30,416 nt of DNA, taken from CAVURW01 sp963743595. GTDB taxonomy: Bacteria; Verrucomicrobiota; Verrucomicrobiia; Methylacidiphilales; UBA1321. The position numbers and the translations under genes are program-made. The notes under the pieces are model-generated. The model was given only the letters and a program-made list of their open reading frames with translations. It was not told where the DNA came from and made no database searches. Within the stretch, counting starts at the first letter, position 1, and every line of letters starts with the position of its first letter. This document shows positions 23,526-30,416 of the stretch, piece after piece. The stretch is from positions 1 to 30,416 of the forward strand of contig CAVURW010000229.1 in assembly GCA_963743595.1 (NCBI GenBank), written 5' to 3'.

Positions 23526-24302
23526 ATGAACTCAAACCGGATTATATGCCGATGGAATGTCGCATTTCTTATCACTTACCTTTTTTTGTTGCCTCTTGTT
23601 GCTGAAACGCTCCATCTCAGCAGCAAAGAAAAGTCGGAAGAATTGCTCATTCACGTGCCGGAAGGGTGGTCCAGCGGCTCTGAACTTCAGGGCGCCGACT
23701 TTATTACTCACTCGCTGATCATGACCAGCCCCGACGGCAACCAACGTGTGCGTCTGGGTTGGATTAATTCGTCCGAAGTTACTGCTGATCCTTCCGCTTT
23801 AACGGACCAATTCAAAACCCACCTCAAAGAGTGGCTGGATGCCCACAAGCTCGCCGGCGTGATCAAGAAGGACCGACAAGTGGAGATCGACGATCAACAA
23901 GCTGCGTGTGTCGGGCTTCAACTGACTGAGGACGGCAAAGCTAAGAACATGGACTTCTTGCTCGTTCCAGGAAACGAGGCGACTTATGTGCTTTCTGTTA
24001 CCTATACGGGAGATTCGCTCGATCAAGATTTGACGCAAGATCTTAGGACGGTTTGCGTCATCAATCCCCGAGATCCCTCGGCAAAACGTCTACCTTTAAC
24101 TAGTGATACGCAAGCGGCTGAATTTGGTAGCCCGTCTTGGCTGATCTGGTTGATCGCCGGTACAAGCATTTGTGTCGCACTTGTCCTCTTTATCGCCATC
24201 ATTTTTTTCCTACGCAGGCCTGCTTCCGGGGGCACGCGTGTTAGCACAAAATTCACCCCACGAAGTGCAGCTTCGCGAGCCGATTCGCGGGGAGCGGCCT
24301 AG
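23526..24302 (+). CDS. Exported protein with one C-terminal membrane anchor, function unknown
   Basis: 258 residues. The N-terminus has a positive start and hydrophobic core (WNVAFLITYLFLLPLVAE), a signal peptide. The middle (about 30-190) is a soluble domain with EELLIHVPEGWSSGSEL, MTSPDGNQRVRLGWI and FLLVPGNEATYVLSVTY; this strand-rich pattern resembles domains of the PsbP/Mog1 kind, but the match is weak. A membrane helix (WLIWLIAGTSICVALVLFIA) and a short basic tail close it. The domain should lie outside the cytoplasm. ATG at 23526 is chosen because it places the signal peptide at the very start. Confidence 0.72.
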   Translation: MNSNRIICRWNVAFLITYLFLLPLVAETLHLSSKEKSEELLIHVPEGWSSGSELQGADFITHSLIMTSPDGNQRVRLGWINSSEVTADPSALTDQFKTHLKEWLDAHKLAGVIKKDRQVEIDDQQAACVGLQLTEDGKAKNMDFLLVPGNEATYVLSVTYTGDSLDQDLTQDLRTVCVINPRDPSAKRLPLTSDTQAAEFGSPSWLIWLIAGTSICVALVLFIAIIFFLRRPASGGTRVSTKFTPRSAASRADSRGAA

Positions 24303-24315
24303 ATCCATCCCAGGA

Positions 24316-24355
24316 ATGGAGAGGGCTTCGGGCCAAAGCTCCATTTATTGTATTT
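24316..24355 (+). terminator. Possible terminator in the convergent gap
   Basis: ATGGAG (24316-24321) pairs with CTCCAT (24339-24344), followed by TTATTGTATTT. The loop is long (17 bases) and the stem short, so it is only a weak candidate. It sits between two convergent genes. Confidence 0.3.
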
Positions 24356-24398
24356 CTACCTTCCGATAGGGCGATCCTTGAGTGAGCAATTTCAATGT

Positions 24399-26423
24399 TT
24401 AAAGATTCCTTTCTTTAGCGGCCAGTTTTGAATATTCGGCTAGCGCCAGGAGCGGCCAGTTGTTCCGATACATGTCGTATTTCAAATAAAACACTTTCGG
24501 GAAACCCGTGCCCGTTACGAGATCTTCTGTCCACGAACCGTCCGGATTCTGCGTTCGACAAAGATACTCTGCTCCCCGACGCATGTAGGGGGTCGTGCGA
24601 TCCCCAGCAGCGATTAATCCCATTAGCGCCCAAGCGGTTTGAGAAGGTGTGCTGTCGCCCCGACCTTTTAATGTTGGGTTTTCATAACTCGCGGGCGATT
24701 CTCCCCAACCGCCATCGGGATTCTGACACGATTGCAGCCACTCTTTGCCGCGTAAAATCCAGTCCTGATTCATGTCTTCACCAATGTAGCGAACTCCACG
24801 TAGAACCAACCACGTTCCGTAAATATAATTGACGCCCCATCGACCTTCCCACGAGCCGTCTGGCAACTGGGTTTCCCGGACAAACTTCAAGGCTCGTTGA
24901 ATTATCGGCAATTTAGGGTTCATACCCATGCGGCCAAATACTTCGAGAGCGCGTGCTGTGATATCACTACATGGCGGATCGAGAATGGCATTGTGATCCG
25001 CAAATGGAACATCCTGGAGCCACTTTTTTGTCACGTCTTTATCGAATGCCGCAAATCCGCCATTCTTGCATTGGAAGCTTGACGCCCATGCTAGGGCACG
25101 CTCCATCACTTCCTTCTGGGCCTTCTCATCCGGCATTTTCACGCTGCCTAACGCCATGAGCACCTTAAAGGTATCGTCCACATCTGGGTAATATTTGTTA
25201 GCGTATTCGAAAGCCCAGCCGCTGGTCACTTTGGTCGGGTTCTTATGGCGCCAGTCGCCCCGGAAATCCTTAACCTCCCTGGATATGATCCATTCAGCCG
25301 CCTGCACGAGACGAGGGTCGTCTTTCGCAACGCCCGATTCAGAAAGTGCAAAAAGCGTGATAGCGGAATCCCAAATCGGCGACAGACACGGTTGGACTCG
25401 GACGTCGTTCTGAGCTTTATCGTTTACCACAAGATCTGAGAAGTCTCGTTCCACCTTCCGGACCATCGGATTTTCGTCACCATAGCCCAATGTCTTAAGA
25501 ACCATCAAGGTGTACATCATCCCGGGAAAAATGGCCCCTAATCCGTCAGAGCCGTCACCCGACCGCTCAAAGATCCACTCTTCGGCTTTCTTTAAGGCGG
25601 ACCTGCGAAAAGGCTTCCAGGGAAGGGTGTCCAAGAACTTCAAAATTCGGTCCCATGCGAGGAAAAAATTTTTCCAAGTGAACCATTTCCTGTCGAAGTG
25701 GAGCCCCAAGTCCGAGTGCTCGGTACCGTACGGGAACAGCTCATGCAATTGCTTCTCCGGTGGGAGGAAACGCACCGGTTTAAAGTGGTTCAAAATGGAA
25801 AGTGGCACCACCATAGCCCGGCTCCACGAGGACATTTCGTAGATATTAAAGTACAGCCAATTTGGCAAGAGGATCAACTCCGGAGGAATGATGGGAAGGT
25901 GTTTCCAAGGATATTGTCCGAACATGGCTAGAAATAGCTTCGTATAGGTATTCGCCTTGGGAATTCCGCCCAGGCGAACGATCGTATCCCGAGCCCCCTG
26001 CATGCGGGGGTCTTCCTGGGCAAAGCCCCCAAGTTTTAGTGTAAAATAAGCCTTCACCGTGGCATTCAGTTCGCTGGGACCGCCCGTGTATGTGTTCCAT
26101 CCGCCATCCGGCCGCTGACGATCCAATAAGTGCTTCACGCAAGCGGCCTGTTTTCTCAAATCGACGTCGCCCATCCAGTGCATGTAGGCGACAACGTCAG
26201 AAACCAGCGTGGTGTCGACCAATAACTCGCCGACCCAATGACCGTCCGGTTTCTGTAAGCTCAGTAGATAGTCCTGGCTCTTACGAACTACCTTCACTAC
26301 GCGTTGAACCAACGCGGGATGTGTATCCCGAAACACCTCCGGGGAAACAACGATCGTGTTAACAGTGACCGCGTTGCTACGAATCGGTTGCGTCTGATTT
26401 TGGGAAAGCTTAGGTAAAGACAT
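24399..26423 (-). CDS. shc: Squalene-hopene cyclase
   Basis: 674-residue triterpene cyclase that turns squalene into hopene/hopanol, membrane-stiffening lipids. The catalytic acid motif DVDD (Asp414-Asp417) is in KYYPDVDDTFK. Several QW repeats are seen: QKPDGHWVGEL, QRPDGGWNTY, QLPDGSWEGRWG, QNPDGGWGES and QNPDGSWTEDL. Full length for the family. The ATG at 26423 (MSLPKLSQ) fits the usual N-terminus. The frame stays open upstream to 26786, but that part overlaps the response regulator and is unlike the family. Genes for squalene synthesis (hpnCDE) are not in the window. The enzyme should be a monotopic inner-membrane protein. Confidence 0.95.
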   Translation of the reverse strand: MSLPKLSQNQTQPIRSNAVTVNTIVVSPEVFRDTHPALVQRVVKVVRKSQDYLLSLQKPDGHWVGELLVDTTLVSDVVAYMHWMGDVDLRKQAACVKHLLDRQRPDGGWNTYTGGPSELNATVKAYFTLKLGGFAQEDPRMQGARDTIVRLGGIPKANTYTKLFLAMFGQYPWKHLPIIPPELILLPNWLYFNIYEMSSWSRAMVVPLSILNHFKPVRFLPPEKQLHELFPYGTEHSDLGLHFDRKWFTWKNFFLAWDRILKFLDTLPWKPFRRSALKKAEEWIFERSGDGSDGLGAIFPGMMYTLMVLKTLGYGDENPMVRKVERDFSDLVVNDKAQNDVRVQPCLSPIWDSAITLFALSESGVAKDDPRLVQAAEWIISREVKDFRGDWRHKNPTKVTSGWAFEYANKYYPDVDDTFKVLMALGSVKMPDEKAQKEVMERALAWASSFQCKNGGFAAFDKDVTKKWLQDVPFADHNAILDPPCSDITARALEVFGRMGMNPKLPIIQRALKFVRETQLPDGSWEGRWGVNYIYGTWLVLRGVRYIGEDMNQDWILRGKEWLQSCQNPDGGWGESPASYENPTLKGRGDSTPSQTAWALMGLIAAGDRTTPYMRRGAEYLCRTQNPDGSWTEDLVTGTGFPKVFYLKYDMYRNNWPLLALAEYSKLAAKERNL

Positions 26424-26698
26424 CGCAGGGCGCTTGCAACTCCCGTGCCGGAACCTTCCTACGGCCAAGTCTGCTTTGTCCGTGCAAACCGCACCCTTCC
26501 TAAAAAATCCCCTGCAATCTGCATGAAATGTGGAACCAGACGTTCGTGAAAACCTCTCCTTGATGTTGTCGAGCCCAACTGATTCGGAGAAGTATAGAAA
26601 GGGGTGAATTCTCTGGGTTGCGTCTCTTTTCAGCGGCGACAATGAAATTTGAAGCAACTCGAAATTGCTCCAGAATCTGCCGCTTTGATGAATAGTAA

Positions 26699-27061
26699 CT
26701 AAAACTTTTCTCCAGCGTCTGCGAGCAAGTGACAGATGCATTTTAGAAGTTCTTCCCTTGTGAAAGGCTTCAGAAGGGTCAGACAAGGGATATCTTGTCC
26801 TAGAGATCCGCTCATAAGTAAGATCTTAGCATTTGGATTGATGCTTCGAATCTCACGGATCACCTCTCTCCCGTCCAGATGTGGCATGTGTGCATCTGTA
26901 ACGACGGCATCAATTTCCTCGAAGTTGCTCAGGTAGATTCGCACGGCCTCTTCACCGTTTCTGGCACTGCTCACCGTATAACCAGCCGCGGAAAGAATTT
27001 CTTTGACCACAAAGCGAAGCGAAGAATTATCTTCGGCTATAAGAATTCTCCCTTCCGGCAT
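26699..27061 (-). CDS. Single-domain response regulator (CheY-like receiver)
   Basis: 120 residues, receiver domain only. Acidic pocket AEDN (Asp11), phospho-acceptor Asp56 in VVTDAHMPHLDG, LLMSGS and conserved Lys98 in LLKPF. With no output domain it must act through protein contacts or phosphotransfer. It lies upstream of the cyclase gene on the same strand, with a 275-base gap, so co-transcription is uncertain. No kinase gene is adjacent; the orphan multi-PAS kinase 5 kb away has its own partner gene. Confidence 0.9.
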   Translation of the reverse strand: MPEGRILIAEDNSSLRFVVKEILSAAGYTVSSARNGEEAVRIYLSNFEEIDAVVTDAHMPHLDGREVIREIRSINPNAKILLMSGSLGQDIPCLTLLKPFTREELLKCICHLLADAGEKF

Positions 27062-27204
27062 AAACTATGTAATTGCATAAAATAATTGCAATGGCAACGC
27101 GCCACTTCCGAAACCAGGGGTCCAAAGCTGCTTCAAAGTGAAAGCGCCAAAAGTCTGGACGTTCTCAAGATTCGAGATGTTTAATTGGAGTTGGGAGCAG
27201 GAAC

Positions 27205-28170
27205 TCACTGCATGATTTGCTCGCGGATGACTTCGCGGGGACGTTTGTCTTCTCTTAGCCCCTGAAATGAGGGATGGCGCAACACTCCATCGTCGGTCCA
27301 TCCGGTAAAATCCACCTGTGCGACCAGCTTCGGTTTTACCCAGCGGACGTCGGATGGCTTCGATCTCTTGGCCCGCCAACGGCCCGACGGTTCTTGAATC
27401 TCCTCGACCTGTGGCTGTTCGATTTCGAGTTTCTTTAGCTGCCCAAAAATCCCCCTCAAGGTTTTCTCGTCGAATCCCGTTCCAACCCGACCAGCGTAAA
27501 CCAGACGCTTTTCCTGGTAATAGCCGAGAATGAGCGCACCAAAATACTGGCGCGATTTCTTTGGCAATGTGTATCCGGCAACTACAAATTCTTGTGATTT
27601 TTGAAATTTGATTTTCACCCAGTTGGGACTTCGCTGCCCGGATTCGTAGCGAGAGCTTTTGAGCTTAGCGATGGAACCCTCTACACCCACCGCTTTCATT
27701 TTGGCGAGTATCGCTCGGGGATTGGCGTCAAAGAACAGAGATCGATGTAACGGATCGCTGGCACTTTTCATGACCTGTTCGAGACTGGCTTTCCGCTCTA
27801 GAAGAGGCAGTGATCGCAAGTCGTCTTTACCTTCAACGAGAAGATCAAAGAGGTAATAGACCACGGCGGTTGGCGTTTCGGCCTGGTTTTGCAACAGCTG
27901 AAATGAGCTTTGGCCCGCAGCATCGAGTGCGCAAACTTCGCCGTCGAAAATACCGTGTTTAAGAGGCAACCGAGAGATTGCGTTAACCACCTCAGGAAAT
28001 CGTTTGTTTAGCGGCTTGGCATTTCGCGACCAAAGGTCGACATCGCCTTCGTTCTTAACGGCCAACATTCGAAAACCGTCGAATTTAACCTCGTAAATCC
28101 ACTCGCCGTTGTCCGGGGGTGGAGCAACCGAAGACGCCTTCATTGGCTCTACAAAGCTGAGGGGCTCCAC
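27205..28170 (-). CDS. ligD: ATP-dependent DNA ligase, LigD ligase-domain type
   Basis: 321 residues, adenylation plus OB-fold domains, sealing double-strand breaks during Ku-dependent end joining. The adenylated lysine is Lys29 in YEVKFDGFR; further nucleotidyltransferase motifs are SRNAKPLNKRFPEV, GIFDGEVCAL, EGSIAKLKSSRYESG and WVKIKF. The OB-fold has LVYAGRVGTGFDEKTL. It lacks the polymerase and phosphoesterase domains of classical LigD; these are in a separate divergent gene at 29183. GTG at 28170 lies just after the Ku stop (TAG-CG-GTG on the coding strand), so the two are translationally coupled; ATG at 28143 is a possible shorter start. Confidence 0.9.
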   Translation of the reverse strand: MEPLSFVEPMKASSVAPPPDNGEWIYEVKFDGFRMLAVKNEGDVDLWSRNAKPLNKRFPEVVNAISRLPLKHGIFDGEVCALDAAGQSSFQLLQNQAETPTAVVYYLFDLLVEGKDDLRSLPLLERKASLEQVMKSASDPLHRSLFFDANPRAILAKMKAVGVEGSIAKLKSSRYESGQRSPNWVKIKFQKSQEFVVAGYTLPKKSRQYFGALILGYYQEKRLVYAGRVGTGFDEKTLRGIFGQLKKLEIEQPQVEEIQEPSGRWRAKRSKPSDVRWVKPKLVAQVDFTGWTDDGVLRHPSFQGLREDKRPREVIREQIMQ

Positions 28171-28172
28171 CG

Positions 28173-29024
28173 CTACGCCGCCTTGGTTTTCTTAGCAGGT
28201 TTGGAGGGTGCCTTGCGATTAGTCGATTTGACCGTGGACTTTTTCTTGCTGGTGGCAGAGAGGCTTTCCTGGAGCACGCTCATTAAATCGATGACATTAT
28301 CGTGCCGCTTTTTCGGCGATGGGCTGGGGCTGCGTGTCTGATCCGGATTTTTGATCTTCTCCTCGATCATCGCCATCACCTGCGACTTATAGGCATATTT
28401 GTATTTGTCCGGATTCCACGTCACCGTCATGCCCTCGATAAGTTTCTTTGCCATGTCCACCTCACGCGGACGGGCCTGGTCCGATGTCGGGAACTTGAGG
28501 TCGTCCGCATCGACTAGTTCCGTCCCGAAATGCATGATTTCGAGGATGAGCGCATCCCCCTGAGCTTTCACTCCGGCGAGATGCTCTCGAGTTCGAATAA
28601 TCACTTTCGCGATTCCCATCTTGCCGGAATCTCGGAGAGCTTCACGAAGCAATGCGTATGCTTTTTCGCCCCCCTTTTGCGGTTCGAGATAGTAGGGCTT
28701 TTGAAAGAACATGGGGTTTATTTCTCTTACCTCTACAAAGTCCATGATGTCGATCGTCTGAGCAGCTACCTCCAGGTCGACCCGTTTAAAGTCTTCGTCT
28801 TTGAGCACCACAAACTTCCCTTTTTCGTACTCATAGCCCTTTACAATTTCGTCCCAAGGCACCTCTTTTCCGTCGGCCTGTGCCACGCGTTTATAGTTAA
28901 CAGGGCTTTGATCCGATTTCCGTAGAAGTTTGAAGTTTAGCTCTTCGCTGCTTACGGCCGGATACAAAGCAGCGGGTATAGTTACGAGACCGAACGAGAT
29001 CGTGCCATTCCACATCGAGCGCAT
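28173..29024 (-). CDS. ku: Non-homologous end-joining protein Ku
   Basis: About 283 residues. Bacterial Ku forms a homodimer ring on broken DNA ends and recruits LigD. The family start MWNGTISFGLVTIPAALYPA is clear, followed by NYKRVAQADGKEVPWDEIVKGYEY, EINPMFFQKPYYLEP and FPTSDQARPREVDMAKKLIEGM. The tail is very rich in Lys (KKKSTVKSTNRKAPSKPAKK), typical of DNA-contacting Ku extensions. ATG at 29024 chosen (MRSMWNG); ATG at 29015 is also possible. First gene of the Ku-ligase operon and divergent from the LigD polymerase gene. Confidence 0.95.
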   Translation of the reverse strand: MRSMWNGTISFGLVTIPAALYPAVSSEELNFKLLRKSDQSPVNYKRVAQADGKEVPWDEIVKGYEYEKGKFVVLKDEDFKRVDLEVAAQTIDIMDFVEVREINPMFFQKPYYLEPQKGGEKAYALLREALRDSGKMGIAKVIIRTREHLAGVKAQGDALILEIMHFGTELVDADDLKFPTSDQARPREVDMAKKLIEGMTVTWNPDKYKYAYKSQVMAMIEEKIKNPDQTRSPSPSPKKRHDNVIDLMSVLQESLSATSKKKSTVKSTNRKAPSKPAKKTKAA

Positions 29025-29182
29025 CTCGAAATATACATTCTGAAATTGCGCACGCAAATTGCTTTGGAGATAAATGCGACTAAACTAGCGACGTGGGCCT
29101 GCGCCTAAATAAGGGCTATGTGGAGCATTCGCGCGAGTCGGTGGAACTTTTAGAATAATTCAATTTTTACGTTAAGCGAAGA
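29025..29182. promoter_or_regulatory. Divergent control region of the end-joining genes
   Basis: 158 bases between the starts of Ku/ligase (left) and LigD polymerase-phosphoesterase (right). A shared region would allow joint control of all three. No operator was recognised. Confidence 0.45.
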
Positions 29183-30416
29183 ATGTCAAAAGCTGCCATT
29201 AAACAAACGCTGGATGTCGGGGGTACTCCAGTTACCGTTTCAAATCTCGACAAGGTTTTCTACCCTAGAATCGGTTTTACGAAGGGTGAAATGTTGGACT
29301 ATTACATACGCGTCGCGCCGTTTTTACTTCCACACCTCAAGAATCGACCGCTTACTTTCAAACGATATCCGAACGGTGTTGAAGGTGATTACTTTTACGA
29401 AAAGCAATGTCCCAAGCCGATCCCTTCGTTCGTGAAAACGTTGAGTGTGCCTCACCATCATTCCGCTGGCTGGATTCAATACTGCTTGCCGAACAATTTA
29501 CCCACACTCGTGTGGGCGGCTAACCTCGGCGATCTGGAACTCCACACATTTCTTGCGAAAGCGCCAAATATTCAAAGACCGAGTTCTGTCGTTTTTGATC
29601 TCGATCCCGGCGCTCCCGCCGACGCCGTGCATTGTGCGCGTGTGGCGCTGCTTTTGCGCGACTGGTTTGATGCAATGAGACTGCAACTTTTTGTGAAATC
29701 GTCCGGCTCAAAAGGAATGCAAGCGTACCTTCCTTTAAACACGCCATGCACCTATGAAGAAACGCGACTTTTCGCAAAGGCAGTAGCTCAAAAACTCGAA
29801 CAAAACTATCCCGATTTGGTGACGTCTAAGATGAAAAGGGAGGTCAGAGGCGGTAAGGTGTTCGTCGATTGGAGTCAAAACGCAGAAACAAAGACGACGG
29901 TCTGTGTCTACTCCCTAAGGGCCAAGGAACGCCCGTTCGTTTCGATGCCTCTGGAATGGATCGAGATCGAGCTATGCGCGAAAAAACAGGATGCTTCATT
30001 GGTCTTTTTTGAATCCGCTGCCGCTTTGAAGCGCCTGGAAAAGCTTGGGGACCTCTTCGCTCCGGTGCTGACGTTGAAACAGAAAATTCGCTCTCCAGTC
30101 AAGCTCATAGACAGCCAACCGGACGTTGATCGAGCCAAACCTCGTTCTTCTCCACGTACCACTGATGTTTCAGAATACAATCGGAAGCGAAAGTTTGACG
30201 AAACGTCTGAACCGGTCGGAAAAACCAGAAATCGAAGAAAGAAAGATCCGATTTTTGTTATACAAAAACACGATGCCTCTCATCTGCATTACGATTTTCG
30301 TTTGGAGATGGACGGTGTTCTCAAATCATGGGCGGTACCTAAAGGCCCCCCTTATGACAAAAAGACCAAACGCCTTGCTGTGATGGTCGAGGATCATCCG
30401 CTCGAGTACGCCTCCT
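29183..30416 (+). CDS. ligD: LigD polymerase-phosphoesterase protein, 3' end outside window
   Basis: Open from ATG 29183 to the window edge (411 residues so far). First domain: archaeo-eukaryotic primase-like polymerase of LigD, with DKVFYPRIGFTKGEMLDYY, metal Asp139 and Asp141 in VVFDLDPG, and KSSGSKGMQAYLPL, which fills single-strand gaps at joined ends. After a basic linker comes the 3'-phosphoesterase domain: FVIQKHDASHLHYDFRLEMD. Its His363, His369, Asp371, Arg373, His405 and Tyr409 have the exact spacing of the Pseudomonas LigD active site (His42, His48, Asp50, Arg52, His84, Tyr88). The ligase domain is encoded separately on the other strand, unless a second one lies beyond the edge. 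Confidence 0.93.
   Translation, partial: MSKAAIKQTLDVGGTPVTVSNLDKVFYPRIGFTKGEMLDYYIRVAPFLLPHLKNRPLTFKRYPNGVEGDYFYEKQCPKPIPSFVKTLSVPHHHSAGWIQYCLPNNLPTLVWAANLGDLELHTFLAKAPNIQRPSSVVFDLDPGAPADAVHCARVALLLRDWFDAMRLQLFVKSSGSKGMQAYLPLNTPCTYEETRLFAKAVAQKLEQNYPDLVTSKMKREVRGGKVFVDWSQNAETKTTVCVYSLRAKERPFVSMPLEWIEIELCAKKQDASLVFFESAAALKRLEKLGDLFAPVLTLKQKIRSPVKLIDSQPDVDRAKPRSSPRTTDVSEYNRKRKFDETSEPVGKTRNRRKKDPIFVIQKHDASHLHYDFRLEMDGVLKSWAVPKGPPYDKKTKRLAVMVEDHPLEYAS

Noticed and set aside
26424..26786. N-terminal extension of the squalene-hopene cyclase by 121 residues
   Set aside because: It overlaps the response regulator, has no family similarity, and the ATG at 26423 gives the normal length.

Overview
This window is a hybrid of two kinds of DNA. 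Bases 1 to about 2685 look like animal DNA: AT-rich, without bacterial gene structure, and carrying three exons of a TGF-beta/BMP/activin type I receptor. The exons run from the cysteine-rich ectodomain through the membrane helix to the start of the GS box. The splice phases of all three exons agree, and this receptor family is known only from animals. At about 2676-2692 the sequence changes abruptly, inside a truncated LysR gene, to dense, intronless bacterial genes that continue to the end of the window. Gene content fits a PVC-group bacterium, most likely Verrucomicrobiota: HemQ-type coproheme decarboxylase, squalene-hopene cyclase, Ku/LigD repair, an FHA/PP2C/Ser-Thr-kinase cassette and long PAS histidine kinases. 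That assignment is an inference from gene content. The likeliest explanation of the join is a chimaeric assembly of an animal and its associated bacterium.

Bacterial layout: (i) 2.7-5.8 kb: truncated LysR regulator, divergent ferredoxin and GNAT acetyltransferase, then HemQ and RNase III. (ii) 5.9-10.1 kb: a tightly overlapping signalling operon of FHA protein, PP2C phosphatase and membrane Ser/Thr kinase. The kinase N-terminus carries eight copies of a D[DE]AT[QE]F motif that could be phosphothreonine docking sites for the FHA protein. (iii) 10.2-17.6 kb: fused MsrB-MsrA, a polytopic membrane protein with a Pro/Thr/His tail, mannose-1-phosphate guanylyltransferase, adenine deaminase and a membrane-anchored metallophosphoesterase. 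(iv) 17.6-24.3 kb: gene-poor stretches, a multi-PAS histidine kinase with its frameshifted response regulator, a transglutaminase-like protease and a small membrane-anchored protein. (v) 24.4-30.4 kb: squalene-hopene cyclase, a single-domain response regulator, and bacterial end-joining genes (ligase and Ku in one operon, LigD polymerase-phosphoesterase divergent and cut by the window end).

The most unusual non-coding content is a family of 74-83 bp palindromic mini-elements at 14148-14230 and 17689-17762. They have identical 11-base ends, apart from two changes at one end of one copy, and 3-bp TNA target duplications. One copy sits in one arm of a larger inverted repeat whose other arm still shows the empty site. 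Strongly folding segments lie beside both copies. No CRISPR array, rRNA, tRNA or intact transposase gene was seen.
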